From an uncultured Pseudomonadales bacterium (GTDB lineage Bacteria; Pseudomonadota; Gammaproteobacteria; Pseudomonadales; Pseudohongiellaceae): a DNA stretch of 64,000 bases. The position numbers and the translations under genes were made by a program. The notes under the pieces were generated by a model. That model had not been told where the DNA came from. It was given only the letters and a program-made list of their open reading frames with translations, and searched no databases. Where the stretch lies: positions 1-64,000 of the forward strand of contig CALSTS010000003.1 in assembly GCA_943789335.1 (NCBI GenBank). The letters are read 5' to 3'. Positions 23,903 to 33,459 of this stretch are shown here, in pieces. The stretch's first letter is position 1. Every line of letters begins with the position of its first letter.

Positions 23903-24631
23903 ATGCCTGAAGTTATCATTCCTACTCAACAGGGCGGGATGCCAGCTTATGTTGCAAGACCCTCCGGTGAAGGACCATGGCCAGGGGTAATCGTAATCCA
24001 CGATATATTTGGGATGACTACTGATCAGAAGCAACATGCTGACTGGTTAGCCGATCAAGGCTACCTTGCTATAGCCCCAAACCTGTTTTACTGGGCCGGA
24101 AAAATCAAATGCGTTCGCTCAGTTTTCAGTCAATTAACAGCACGTGAAGGTAGAAGCTTTTGACGATGTCGAAGCGACACGCTCCTGGCTTTTAAACCAA
24201 ACCGGACTGTCACCAATAAGATAGGCGTTATAGGTTTTTTGCATGGGTGGGGCTTTCGCCCTGCTGCTGGGCATCACCAAACCATGGTTTTTCTGCATCT
24301 GCATCCAATTACGGTCAAGTGCCAAAAGATGCTAATGCCTTTTTTGCCGGAGCTTGTCCAATCGTCGGCAGCTTTGGCAAAAAAGATTTATCTTTGCGTG
24401 ATGCCGCCAAGCAGCTAGAGCAGGCCCTTACTATCAATCAGGTGCCTCATGATGTGAAAGAGTATCCCAAAGCCGGACATGGTTTCCTTAACAATCACAT
24501 GCCCAGTGAAATACCCGTAGTTTTACGAGTATTATTAATATTTGATGGGAGGCGGCTATCACGAGTTATCAGCAGACGATGCGCGCCATAGAATCAGCGA
24601 TTTTTTCAACATGCATTTGAAAAACAAATAA
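23903..24631 (+). CDS. Dienelactone hydrolase family protein, broken by frameshifts
   Basis: An alpha/beta hydrolase with the DLH pattern: PWPGVIVIHDIFGM, GYLAIAPNLF, then IGVIGFCMGGAFALLL carrying the nucleophilic cysteine, GSFGKKDLSL with the likely aspartate, and YPKAGHGFLNNH with the histidine. The tail YHELSADDARHRISDFFNMHL closes the fold before the stop at 24631. Frames change near 24100, 24200, 24235, 24290 and 24530. The reconstructed length of about 243 residues is typical. The substrate is unknown; family members hydrolyse dienelactones or similar esters. It lies 32 bases after acnB on the same strand. The breaks match the error pattern around it. Confidence 0.85.
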
Positions 24632-24661
24632 AGCTCTCACAAAAGTTATTCTTAGATATCT

Positions 24662-27373
24662 TTAAGCTTTCATACCTAAACTTTTCGATGCCACTTCATA
24701 AACATCTTTCGATAAACCATCTACATCTAAAATTCTTTGTAGTTGCGCTTGCATTCAAGACCTGCCTTTGCGGTTGTTGTTTCCTCCAATGGCGTCAAGG
24801 GTGTTAAAAGACGTGAAGCAATTTTGCGGGTTTATTTTATTTAGGGTGATAACATTATCAGCCAAAAATTGATATCCAGAACCAGATTCGTGATGAAATC
24901 CAACCAGGTTTTGATGACAAAATGCACCTATAACGGAACGCACTTTGTTCGGGTTTTTAATATCAAAACTTTCATGCTCGGTCAATTTTACCACTTCAGC
25001 TAAATTATCTTTTTTAGCTAAGCCAGCTTGCATACTTAACCATTGCTCGATAACTAAAGGCTCATGTTTCCAAATATCATAGAATTCAGCAAAGGCTTGT
25101 TCTTTTAACTCTAAAGCACGGGAGCTTTCAGCACATAATAAAGCACGCAAGGCTGCGCTTTTATCCGTCATGTTATTGGCTTGTTGGTACTGGGCAAAAC
25201 GAGGTTTCTATTTTTTCTTCGTCTATTAACACAAGATAATTCAACACGGTATTTCTTAATGACCGCTGAGCAATATCATCTGCTTCCACTTGATACGGCT
25301 TATCGCTACACAAATTTTGATAAACCTGTAGAAATTTATTTTCCAAATTAAGCGCTAATTCTTTGCGTAAATACTCGCGCACTTCATGTATGCCATCGAT
25401 ATCAACTTCTGCCGATAGCTCAATAATATAAGCCTCTGAAGGTAGATACCAGTAGTCTCGCTAACATAGCCAAGTCAGTCTTAGACTTTTCGTCGGCTAC
25501 AGCAACAAGAGCAATATCAAGAACATGCTTCCATCGCTTGAATCAAACGCTGATCGAGTTGCTTTGGCTCATTACTCTGGACTTGCTGTAACAATTCGTT
25601 AATGATCTGCAAACTTAATTGCTGTGCAGCTTCCCAGCGAACAAAACCATCTGAATCATGGGCTATCAAGAACATAAGCTCATCACGAGAATAATCGAAA
25701 TGCATTTTTACTGGCGCAGAAAAGCTTCTTAATAATGAGGGCACAGGTTGTTCAGTGACTCCTGTAAATACAAACTCTTGTTGCTGCTCAGAGACTGTGA
25801 GCACTTTACTATTTTCAGCTGGGACATTGTCTCCATCAAGCTGCAATTCGAGTAAGCGGCCTTGGCTATCCAATAAAGAAACAGCAAAAGGAATATGGAA
25901 GTTTTGTTTTTCAGCCTGCCCAGGACTTGCAGGACAACTTTGTTCCACACTTAAGGTATAGGTATTTTCTTCTGCATTAAATGAGCCTTTAACATTTAAA
26001 ACCGGAGTACCTGCCTGTGAGTACCAACGCCTAAATTGTGTAAGATCAAAGCCACTAACCTCTTCCATAGTCGCAACAAAATCTTCCGTTGTAACGGCCA
26101 TGCCATCAAATTTATCAAAATAGAGATCTGTGCCTGTGCGGAAAAGTTCAGGCCCTAACAAATTAGCAATCATCCGAACAACTTCAGCGCCTTTTTCATA
26201 AATTGTTACTGTATAAAAATTGGAAATCTCCATATAGGATTCTGGCCGAACTGAGTGTGCCATCGGCCCTGCATCTTCTGCAAACTGAACGGTTCGTAGA
26301 AAATTCACATCATCAATGCGTTTTACAGCTCTTGAGCCCATATCGGCTGAAAATTCAGAGTCTCGATATACAGTAAAGCCTTCTTTCAAGCTCAATTGAA
26401 ACCAATCACGGCAAGTGACTCTATTACCCGACCAATTATGAAAATATTCATGAGCAACAATAGCTTCAATGCGCTGAAAAGAAAAATCTGTAGAGGTTTC
26501 TGGCTTAGCCAGCACACAAGAAGAATTGAAAATATTTAAGCCTTTATTTTCCATGGCTCCCATATTGAAATCATCTACTGCCACAATCATAAATATATCT
26601 AAATCATATTCTCGGCCATAGACTTCTTCATCCCATTGCATAGCTTTTTTCAAAGACTTTAATGCAAAATCACATTTATCCAGATCTTTTTCTTCTACAA
26701 AAAACTTGCAAGGCGACGTCTCGGCCCGAGCTTGTTGTAAAACTATCGCCCACAGAAAATAAATTACCTGCCACCAAGGCAAATAAATAGGAAGGTTTTA
26801 AAAATGGATCATGCCAGATTACCCAATGGCGGCCTTCTTTTTCAGACTCTAAGCAGTTGCCACTATCAATTTTATTACCATTGGATAAAAGCACCGGATA
26901 AAGTTCTTTAGCGGCTTCAATACGGGTTGTGAAAACTAGCCAACACGTCAGGCCTATCTAAAAACCAGGTGATTTTACGAAAACCCTCAGCCTCACATTG
27001 AGTGCAAAATTTTATTACTCGATTTATATAAACCTTCCAGGCTAGTATTTTCTTGCGGCTTAATGCTGACTTTACTTTCTAATTCAAAATCATCTGGAAC
27101 CGATGTGATTGTCAAACTTTTATCATTCAGCTCATAGTCTGAATTTAAAAGCTCTTTACCTGCCAAGCGCAGTTCAAGCAATGTTAATTCTTCACCATTA
27201 AGCACCAATGCAGCTGTTTGATTGGAAGATTCAGGATTTCTACGCACACTTAAGCGAGAAACAACCGTGGTTTTTTCTTCATAGAGGCTGACATCTAAAT
27301 AAATTTTATCGATTAAAAAATCGGGGGCTTTATAATCTTTTAAATAAATACTTCGTGCTTGCGCTTCTTTCAT
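24662..27373 (-). CDS. pepN: Aminopeptidase N, broken by frameshifts
   Basis: Zinc M1 peptidase that trims N-terminal residues from peptides in the cytoplasm. The start at 27373 reads [19 protein letters not shown]. The substrate-binding [12 protein letters not shown] and the zinc site [15 protein letters not shown], with the downstream glutamate in [14 protein letters not shown], are all intact in the long central frame (26782-25517). Breaks lie near 26990, 26900, 26780, 25510, 25430, 25380, 25172 and 24760. The C-terminal helical domain ends SKSLGMKA at 24662. The joined length of about 880 residues matches E. coli-type PepN. It starts the conserved block pepN-DUF2797-yeaC-rhomboid-nadK, all on this strand. 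Confidence 0.92.
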
Positions 27374-27405
27374 ACTTTACTTCCTAACCCCTTAATTCGT
27401 TTAAA

Positions 27406-28236
27406 TTATGCGTTTAAACTGATTTCGTAACCACCAAACTTACGGATATTAAGCACGCCAGTATCTAATATTAGATACTGGCCTTTAATGCCTTGCAATA
27501 TACCTTCGATCTTTTGCTCTTTATCAAAACTAAGAGAGCTGATTTTGCTGGGATAGCTCTTCTACTGGGTAATCAATAGAGACCGTATGCATTCCCGTTA
27601 AGACGCTTATTGCATGGATACCAAAGCGATCTTGCAAAGCCTTAATATCTTCAGCACATTCTGTTAATAATTGCTCTCTTTGTAAATCTAAATCCAGCAC
27701 TTCTGTCTCACCTTTTAACATGGAGCGCCAATTAGTTTTATCACTAATGTGCTGTTTTAAATAGTAATTCAATAAATCCTGATTGTTGTCGGGTCCTGAC
27801 TCTGAATACAGGCAATGCCTGAAACAGCTCCTTGATCAATCCAACGCGTTGGAACTTGCGAAGCACGAGTTATACCCACTTTTACACCTGAAGAGTTCGC
27901 CAGATAAACAACGTGATCTTGCATGCAGAACTCATCTCCCCACAAAGGCTCTCTGCAAGTGCCACTTTCGTAATGACATTTTTCAGGGGACATAATGCAG
28001 CTGTCACATTGCGCTAATTTTTGAAAGCAAGGATAGCAATAACCCTGATTAAAACTCTTATTAGTATTGCGCCCACAGTGAACACAATTAATCTTTCCGG
28101 CAAATTCGAGAGTGATTTTTTTATTAATCAGCTCATTCATCGCTACAGCTTTATCATTGAAAAACAAGCTATATGAAACTGGATGATCCAACCGAGCCTG
28201 CATCTTTCGAATGTTGCCGCTAACATCTATTACCAT
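27406..28236 (-). CDS. DUF2797 protein, broken by frameshifts
   Basis: Begins at 28236. INCVHCGRNTNKSF, GYCYPCFQ and CDSCIMSPEKCHYESGTCREP give a cysteine-rich module that probably binds zinc. LANSSGVKVGITRASQVPTRWIDQGA is the most conserved family segment and resembles a GIY-YIG-like strand. The frame breaks near 27775, then continues LNYYLKQHISDKTNW, and changes again near 27540 to reach QYLILDTGVLNIRKFGGYEISLNA at 27406. The reconstructed length is about 276 residues. The function is unknown. It overlaps yeaC by one base (TAATG) and precedes pepN, as in related Gammaproteobacteria. Confidence 0.8.
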
Positions 28237-28476
28237 TAGTGTTTTATCTCTTTAGCTTGTAATTTCGCACGATCAATATAGCCAATTTTTTCTTCATCAT
28301 TTAAATGAATTTCGTCATAAGCAATAACAGCCTGCATGCAAAGCTCAATCTGCTCTTTGCTTAAGCGCTCGCCATTCTCCCATCGACCAAGTTCAATTGC
28401 CTGTTTTAATTTACTATGGCACTTCAGGTGTTATAGACGACAATAAATCTTCAAAACTATTAGGGGTGTCACTCAT
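28236..28476 (-). CDS. yeaC: YeaC-like DUF1315 protein, one frameshift
   Basis: The ATG at 28476 gives MSDTPNSFEDLLSSITPEV. A one-base shift near 28420 restores SKLKQAIELGRWENGERLSKEQIELCMQAVIAYDE and RAKLQAKEIKH before the stop at 28236. The GRWENGERLSxEQ segment is the DUF1315 signature. About 79 residues, cytoplasmic, function unknown. The stop overlaps the DUF2797 start. No single frame covers it, so automated callers will probably miss it. Confidence 0.8.
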
Positions 28477-28543
28477 CTATCAAAACTCTTTATTAAAAAC
28501 TATTTGTACTTGCTATTTTTGGACGTTTGTTAGTGGATCTTTA

Positions 28544-29425
28544 TTAGTTAACCTTAATTACTGCACGCTGAATTCTACTGATAGTTGCCACTGCAGCACC
28601 ATAAACTACACCACACAACAAACCTGCAATATGCGCTGTATCAGCAATACCTTCCAAACCCATCATAGTCAGAATGATTAAAGCTAATAACATAAAAAAC
28701 ACTAAATTTCCGGGTAATCCCAAGCCTTTAGCAGGGTCGAACAGCTGCCACATCCAGATATAAGCAAACAAACCATATACCACGCCAGACATGCCGCCAA
28801 AATAAATACTGCCGCCAAATAAATATTGAGCTGTATTGGATACCAAAGCCAACACTATTATTAAAATCAGCATCGCCCAGCTAGCTTGCCGGGTTTCAAT
28901 CCGTCGGCCAAACTCCCAGAGCCAGAGCATATTAAAAGCTAAATGCAAAACCCCGGCATGCAGGATCATAGGCGAGATCATGTTCAAAAATTGTCGGAAA
29001 CTAAAATTTGATAAAGCAAAGCCCAGATTTATCGTTCTGGTGCCATAAGCAAAATCAGGAAATAAAAATAATCGCACGGTATCTGACAATGTACTCAAAG
29101 GCGCAATAACAGCCATTACACAACACAGCAGTATCAAGGCGATCGTTACCGGATAGCGTAACAGTGCCTGCAACAACTGCTCAACACTTTTGAGAGGATT
29201 AAGGTAAGTATTAACGCTTGAAGAATCTTCTTGTGAAGGCTTTATATGACCCGATTTCCATTGCTGATACAAAGTAGATGCTTTTGAAATATCAGCAGGA
29301 TTAGCGACCGCTACTATCTGCATTTCATCTTCATGATAGATTCGGTGCGACAAGCTTTGTTGCCAAAGCAAACGGCTAAATTGAGTTAGATTTTCTTCCG
29401 CAGATATCTCTAGAACCTTGAACAT
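28544..29425 (-). CDS. Rhomboid intramembrane serine protease
   Basis: 293 residues with an intact frame. Residues 1-65 form a cytoplasmic NRho-like domain (MFKVLEISAEENLTQFSRLL), as in GlpG. Six membrane segments follow. The catalytic serine is in GGMSGVVYGLFAYIW and the histidine in DTAHIAGLLCGVVYG; the HxxxN of TM2 appears as HAGVLHLAFNMLWLW. It cleaves substrates within the membrane; GlpG-like enzymes act in membrane protein quality control. It lies 9 bases after nadK on the same strand. Confidence 0.93.
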   Translation of the reverse strand: MFKVLEISAEENLTQFSRLLWQQSLSHRIYHEDEMQIVAVANPADISKASTLYQQWKSGHIKPSQEDSSSVNTYLNPLKSVEQLLQALLRYPVTIALILLCCVMAVIAPLSTLSDTVRLFLFPDFAYGTRTINLGFALSNFSFRQFLNMISPMILHAGVLHLAFNMLWLWEFGRRIETRQASWAMLILIIVLALVSNTAQYLFGGSIYFGGMSGVVYGLFAYIWMWQLFDPAKGLGLPGNLVFFMLLALIILTMMGLEGIADTAHIAGLLCGVVYGAAVATISRIQRAVIKVN

Positions 29426-29434
29426 CGATAAACC

Positions 29435-30334
29435 TTAGGATGAACCAGGCCTTTGTGACCAGCCCAGTTTACTTCGACATGTTGCGTAATAGTTGTACTC
29501 TATTGGGTGCAATAAACGTAATTTTTCAGCTTTCTTGCTGATAAGTATCTGGTCGCCAGCTTCGGCTGTAAATTCAACGGAACCGTCACAACTAACCTGT
29601 GGCATCATATTGTGCCTGTCACCGACTACTATTTTTATTTCACTTTCGCCATCGATAACAACCGGACGACTACTTAATGAGTGGGGGTACATTGGAACAA
29701 GTACTACTGCATCCAGTTTTGGATGCATAATTGGGCCACCTGCTGACATAGAGTAAGCCGTAGAGCCCGTTGGTGTAGCAACGATTAAGCCATCAGACGC
29801 TTGTTGGTAAACAAATTCCTCATCAATAAATAAGGAAAATTCAATCATTTGGGCTGCAATGCCAGGATGTAGAACCACATCATTTAATGCACATCCAATT
29901 TCTTCTTTTCTATCACCCCGTTCGATACTGACATCTAACAAAAAACGTGACTCTTCCTTAAATTTATTATCTAGCACCTGCCCTAAGACTTGCTCTAAGT
30001 CTTCAGGACTTATGTCTGTTAGAAAGCCTAATCGGCCTCGGTTAATTCCAACTACGGGTAGATTTTGCTGGGCCAGTGTACTCGCCACTTTTAGCATACT
30101 GCCATCACCACCAACAACAATGACCAGGTCGCAATGCAAATGAAGCTCATCTTGAGGCGCGATAAGCATTTCAGCAAAAGCGCTATGCCCTTGCATAAAT
30201 CCTGAGACGGCTTCATCAACAACAATTTTTACGCCTTGGCGCTGTAGAAGAAAATCAGCAAGTGAATTCAATGAATCGGGTATGTTGGCATTATCTTGCC
30301 TGCCAACTAAACCAATACTAGAAAATTCTGACAT
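29435..30334 (-). CDS. nadK: NAD kinase
   Basis: Phosphorylates NAD to NADP in the cytoplasm. 299 residues. VVGGDGSMLKVAS contains the GGDG catalytic motif, NDVVLHPG corresponds to the conserved NE/D motif, and VATPTGSTAYSMSAGGPI is the second substrate loop. The frame is intact and of family length. It heads the strand block leading to the rhomboid gene and is divergent from the dehydrogenase gene at 30453. Confidence 0.97.
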   Translation of the reverse strand: MSEFSSIGLVGRQDNANIPDSLNSLADFLLQRQGVKIVVDEAVSGFMQGHSAFAEMLIAPQDELHLHCDLVIVVGGDGSMLKVASTLAQQNLPVVGINRGRLGFLTDISPEDLEQVLGQVLDNKFKEESRFLLDVSIERGDRKEEIGCALNDVVLHPGIAAQMIEFSLFIDEEFVYQQASDGLIVATPTGSTAYSMSAGGPIMHPKLDAVVLVPMYPHSLSSRPVVIDGESEIKIVVGDRHNMMPQVSCDGSVEFTAEAGDQILISKKAEKLRLLHPIEYNYYATCRSKLGWSQRPGSS

Positions 30335-30452
30335 AGTTCATCCAAACTAGGCTTTGCAAAAGTGTGAAGTATATCATGTGCTTTAGACCCACAAGCTATT
30401 ATTTCAAGGCAAGTCGCGTCTATAATGCAGATGCTTTTTAGGAAGGAGCTTC

Positions 30453-31499
30453 GTGGATATTACAAATATCAAAATAGCGGTTGTTGGCTTAGGTTATGTC
30501 GGTCTGCCATTGTTAGTGGAGTTTGGCAAACGCTACCCTAGCTCCTTATTTAAACGCTGGAGATTTGGTTATCTATGAATCAACAGTTTATCCAGGCGCG
30601 AGTGAAGAAATATGTGTTCCTATCCTGGAGAAAATTTCGGGTTTAAATCTTAATGAAAATCTATTCTTAGGATATAGCCCTGAAAGAATTAACCCAGGAG
30701 ATAAAGTTCATCGTTTAACGACTATTAAAAAATCACCTCGGGCTCAAATAGTGCAGCGGCCGAATTTGTCGATAAGTTATATAGCTCTATCATTCCTGCA
30801 GGGACTCACCCGGTAAGCAGCATTAAAGTTGCAGAAGCCGCCAAAGTTATTGAAAACACTCAGAGAGATCTAAATATTGCCTTAATTAATGAACTTTGTA
30901 TTATTTTTCATAAGATTGGTATTGATACTGAGGAAGTCTTGAATGCTGCGGGCACCAAATGGAATTTCTTACCTTTCCGTCCTGGTCTTGTAGGTGGGCA
31001 CTGCATAGGCGTAGATCCTTACTATCTAACCTATAAAGCTGAATCTCTGGGTTATCGACCTGAAGTCATATTGGCTGGTCGCAGAATAAATGATGGAATG
31101 GGAAGTTATATCGCTGATCGTCTGGTTAAAAAGATGACTCAGGAAAAAATTAATGTGGTTGATGCTAACGTCCTCATTATGGGGCTGAGCTTCAAAGAAA
31201 ACTGCACTGATCTGCGTAACACCAAAGTGATTGATATCCTCAATACCTTAAACACCTATCATGTTAATGTTGATGTTTACGACCCTTGGATAGAGCCTAG
31301 CTTGGCTAAAGAAGAATATGCTATTTCCTTACTAGAACAGGCTGACAAGAATAAATATGATGCTATTATTCTAGCGGTTGCTCACGATGAGTTTCGCGTT
31401 TTGGGGATCGATGAGATTAGAAAATTCGGTAAAACCAATTCCATTATATTTGATATAAAATATTTATTCCCGACTAAAGAAAACCTCTACCGACTTTAA
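30453..31499 (+). pseudogene. UDP/GDP-sugar dehydrogenase (TviB/WbpO-type), deleted and frameshifted
   Basis: The start is GTG at 30453 after AGGAAGGAGCTTC. IKIAVVGLGYVGLPLLVEFGKRYP is the NAD-binding glycine-rich fold. The frame is then lost, and the next recognisable part, TLAPYLNAGDLVIYESTVYPG, corresponds to about residue 100, so roughly 70-80 codons are missing. A second break near 30745 leads to [46 protein letters not shown] holds the catalytic cysteine, and the C-terminal domain is intact to 31499. The family oxidises nucleotide sugars to uronates for surface polysaccharide. No other polysaccharide gene is near. With the NAD-fold deletion it cannot be active as read. Confidence 0.85.
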
Positions 31500-31519
31500 C
31501 AGGCAGGTTAAAAAATAAC

Positions 31520-31957
31520 TTATTCAGGCTGTTTTTGTTGATGGATTTTAAGCACTTCATCCAATACGAAAATATCAGTTAGCAAGCAACGTAGATGGGC
31601 AGAAGCATTAAGGTTGTCTATTAGTTGCGAGCTTAGCGAAGGCACTTTAAGGGCCATCCCTACAACTGCTGAAGCTGATTCGACATCACTGGCAAGTACT
31701 GTTTTGAAATTCTCAAAAGATTCCGATACAGGTGCATCATTGCTGTAGGATTGAGTTGCTTCAGCAAAACCTTGCGTAACATTCTCAATGCCCCAAAGCA
31801 TATTTTCAAGAAAGTTTCTGATGGAAGGAGTATTGCTTGCATCGCCTTCAGCAGGTTCAACTTTTCTTCCCTGTGCAGCATATGCCAGCATATATTCATA
31901 AGCGGCTTCAATTTTTTCTATAGAGTTTTGTAATAAAGTTTCTGATGTCTCTGACAT
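31520..31957 (-). CDS. Hypothetical helical protein
   Basis: 145 residues, no signal peptide or membrane segment. It appears all-alpha and acidic: IEKIEAAYEYMLAYAAQG, FLENMLWGIENVTQGFAEA, ESFENFKTVLASDVESAS. The frame is intact and the start follows a long A/T run (31960-32010). I recognise no family. It is convergent with the sugar dehydrogenase and lies 55 bases downstream of the cytochrome b gene on the same strand. Confidence 0.5.
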   Translation of the reverse strand: MSETSETLLQNSIEKIEAAYEYMLAYAAQGRKVEPAEGDASNTPSIRNFLENMLWGIENVTQGFAEATQSYSNDAPVSESFENFKTVLASDVESASAVVGMALKVPSLSSQLIDNLNASAHLRCLLTDIFVLDEVLKIHQQKQPE

Positions 31958-32012
31958 TTTTTTCCCTATTGTTTTTAATTTTTATAATAATTAACTATTA
32001 ATCCAATTTTTA

Positions 32013-32618
32013 TTATAATTTATCCTGTTCATCTTGCATTGGCCATAACTCAGGATCATGATTTTGGCTATATTCTTCTTTACTTATCCAACCTTTAAAC
32101 ATTGAACGTAAGTACATTCTGCTTTCTGGCCTTAGCGAAAAATAAATATGTAGCATCAGTGTACTTACAAACAGTAAGGCCACCAAGCCATGGATAAAAT
32201 AAACCAGCCCCCAATCATCAGCATTAAGCCAATACGGGTCTCTTTCAAAAAAGGGAGTATCAATTCTAATCATCATTATTATTCCAGTAATCATTCCGGC
32301 TACTGTTAATAAAGAAATAAATTGATGCATCAGTTTTTGAGCTAGTGAATACTTTCCCTGTTTACTGCGCTTAAAATCCATATCTGTACGGGAAAACCAA
32401 ATCCTGCTCAATTTTTTCCAAAACACTGAACGACAAATATGAATAAGCAGTAACACTGTCAATACAGTTCCAGTAAGCCAATGAATAACAATTAAGCTGG
32501 CATTAAAGCCGAAAACTGGCAACAAACCGCTAATTAGTAGCGTCAAAATAGAAATAGCAAAAACCCAATGAAATAATCGGTCGATTAATTTATGACGGAT
32601 TACTTTTGTTTGATTCAT
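32013..32618 (-). CDS. Di-heme cytochrome b (b561/formate dehydrogenase gamma-like)
   Basis: 201 residues with four predicted membrane helices. Candidate heme ligands: H in RLFHWVFAISIL (helix 1), H in IVIHWLTGTVL and IHICRS (helix 2), H in LMHQFISLL and YFIHGLVALLF, and LMLHIYFSLRP near the end. This is the cytochrome b subunit type that passes electrons between quinone and a periplasmic enzyme. It is divergent from the molybdenum hydroxylase genes and separated from them by 238 bases, so it may be their membrane partner. That link is inferred from position only. Confidence 0.8.
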   Translation of the reverse strand: MNQTKVIRHKLIDRLFHWVFAISILTLLISGLLPVFGFNASLIVIHWLTGTVLTVLLLIHICRSVFWKKLSRIWFSRTDMDFKRSKQGKYSLAQKLMHQFISLLTVAGMITGIIMMIRIDTPFFERDPYWLNADDWGLVYFIHGLVALLFVSTLMLHIYFSLRPESRMYLRSMFKGWISKEEYSQNHDPELWPMQDEQDKL

Positions 32619-32856
32619 GCCGTAGGGATACCTGAGAAAACCAGAATTCTGACACCAAAAAAATAACTAGGTGACAAACTGAGTGCCGATTATAGGGAAG
32701 GGATTTTTTTCAGGCAAACCTTTTGTGAATAGAGTAGTCTGGTCATTGACTCCCTACTAAATAAAGCCTCAGTTTTCTTAGTCGTCATACTTGAGCAAAA
32801 TAAAGAATGCAGATAGTATCGACTAATATTTATCGCTCTCATGGGAAAGAATAATT

Positions 32857-33459
32857 ATGCGCCCTCAAAATCAATCCAGAAGAAGTTTTATCAAAGGTAT
32901 TATTGCCTCTGGAGCCGTGGCATCAACCGGTGGTCTATTATTTGTCAGCGGCTGCTCTGAAACAACCACGACTCCCGCTGCAGGTTCAGTAGAAAGGCTC
33001 ATTTCTCTCAATATTAATGGCACTGTTCGTAGAGTTGATGTTTTGCCAAATGAAACACTGGCAATGACATTACGTAATAAGCTAGGCCTAACCGGCACGA
33101 AAATCGGCTGTGATCGTGGTGAATGTGGTGCCTGTAGCGTATTAATTGATGGCGTACCAAATAATTCTTGCTCAATGTTAAGCCATCGAGTCACTGGTAA
33201 AAACATTACAACTATTGAAGGTATTGCCAGCCCTACTGGCGATCTCCACCCCGTTCAGCAGGCAATGATTGATGAACTGGCTGCCCAGTGCGGTTTTTGC
33301 ACCCCTGGCCAGGTTATTTCATCGGTCGCATTGCTCAATAACAATCCAAACCCATCACGTGAAGAAGCTCGTCAAGCCCTGGCAGGAAACCTTTGCCGTT
33401 GTGGCTCATACGACCATTACTTAAATGCTGTGATGCGTGCCGCAGAGGAGATAGCATAA
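32857..33459 (+). CDS. Molybdenum hydroxylase 2Fe-2S subunit with Tat signal and lipobox
   Basis: 200 residues. QSRRSFIKG is a twin-arginine motif, and the signal region ends FVSGC, a good lipobox, so the subunit is probably a Tat-exported lipoprotein. The plant-type 2Fe-2S site is CDRGECGACSVLIDG plus a distal cysteine (NNSC). The second, helical 2Fe-2S domain has QCGFCTPGQVISS and NLCRCGSYDHYL. It carries electrons from the Mo centre to FAD or another acceptor. It is the first gene of a three-subunit operon, and its stop overlaps the large-subunit start (TAATG). The closest known layout is PaoABC/CoxSLM-type aldehyde oxidoreductase. Confidence 0.93.
   Translation: MRPQNQSRRSFIKGIIASGAVASTGGLLFVSGCSETTTTPAAGSVERLISLNINGTVRRVDVLPNETLAMTLRNKLGLTGTKIGCDRGECGACSVLIDGVPNNSCSMLSHRVTGKNITTIEGIASPTGDLHPVQQAMIDELAAQCGFCTPGQVISSVALLNNNPNPSREEARQALAGNLCRCGSYDHYLNAVMRAAEEIA

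Noticed and set aside
30421..30426. TATAAT upstream of the sugar dehydrogenase
   Set aside because: A good -10 hexamer, but no matching -35 at 16-18 bases, so it is not listed as a promoter.
33393..33458. Longer start for the Mo-hydroxylase large subunit
   Set aside because: It lies inside the small subunit's last codons; the ATG at 33459 in a TAATG overlap is better.
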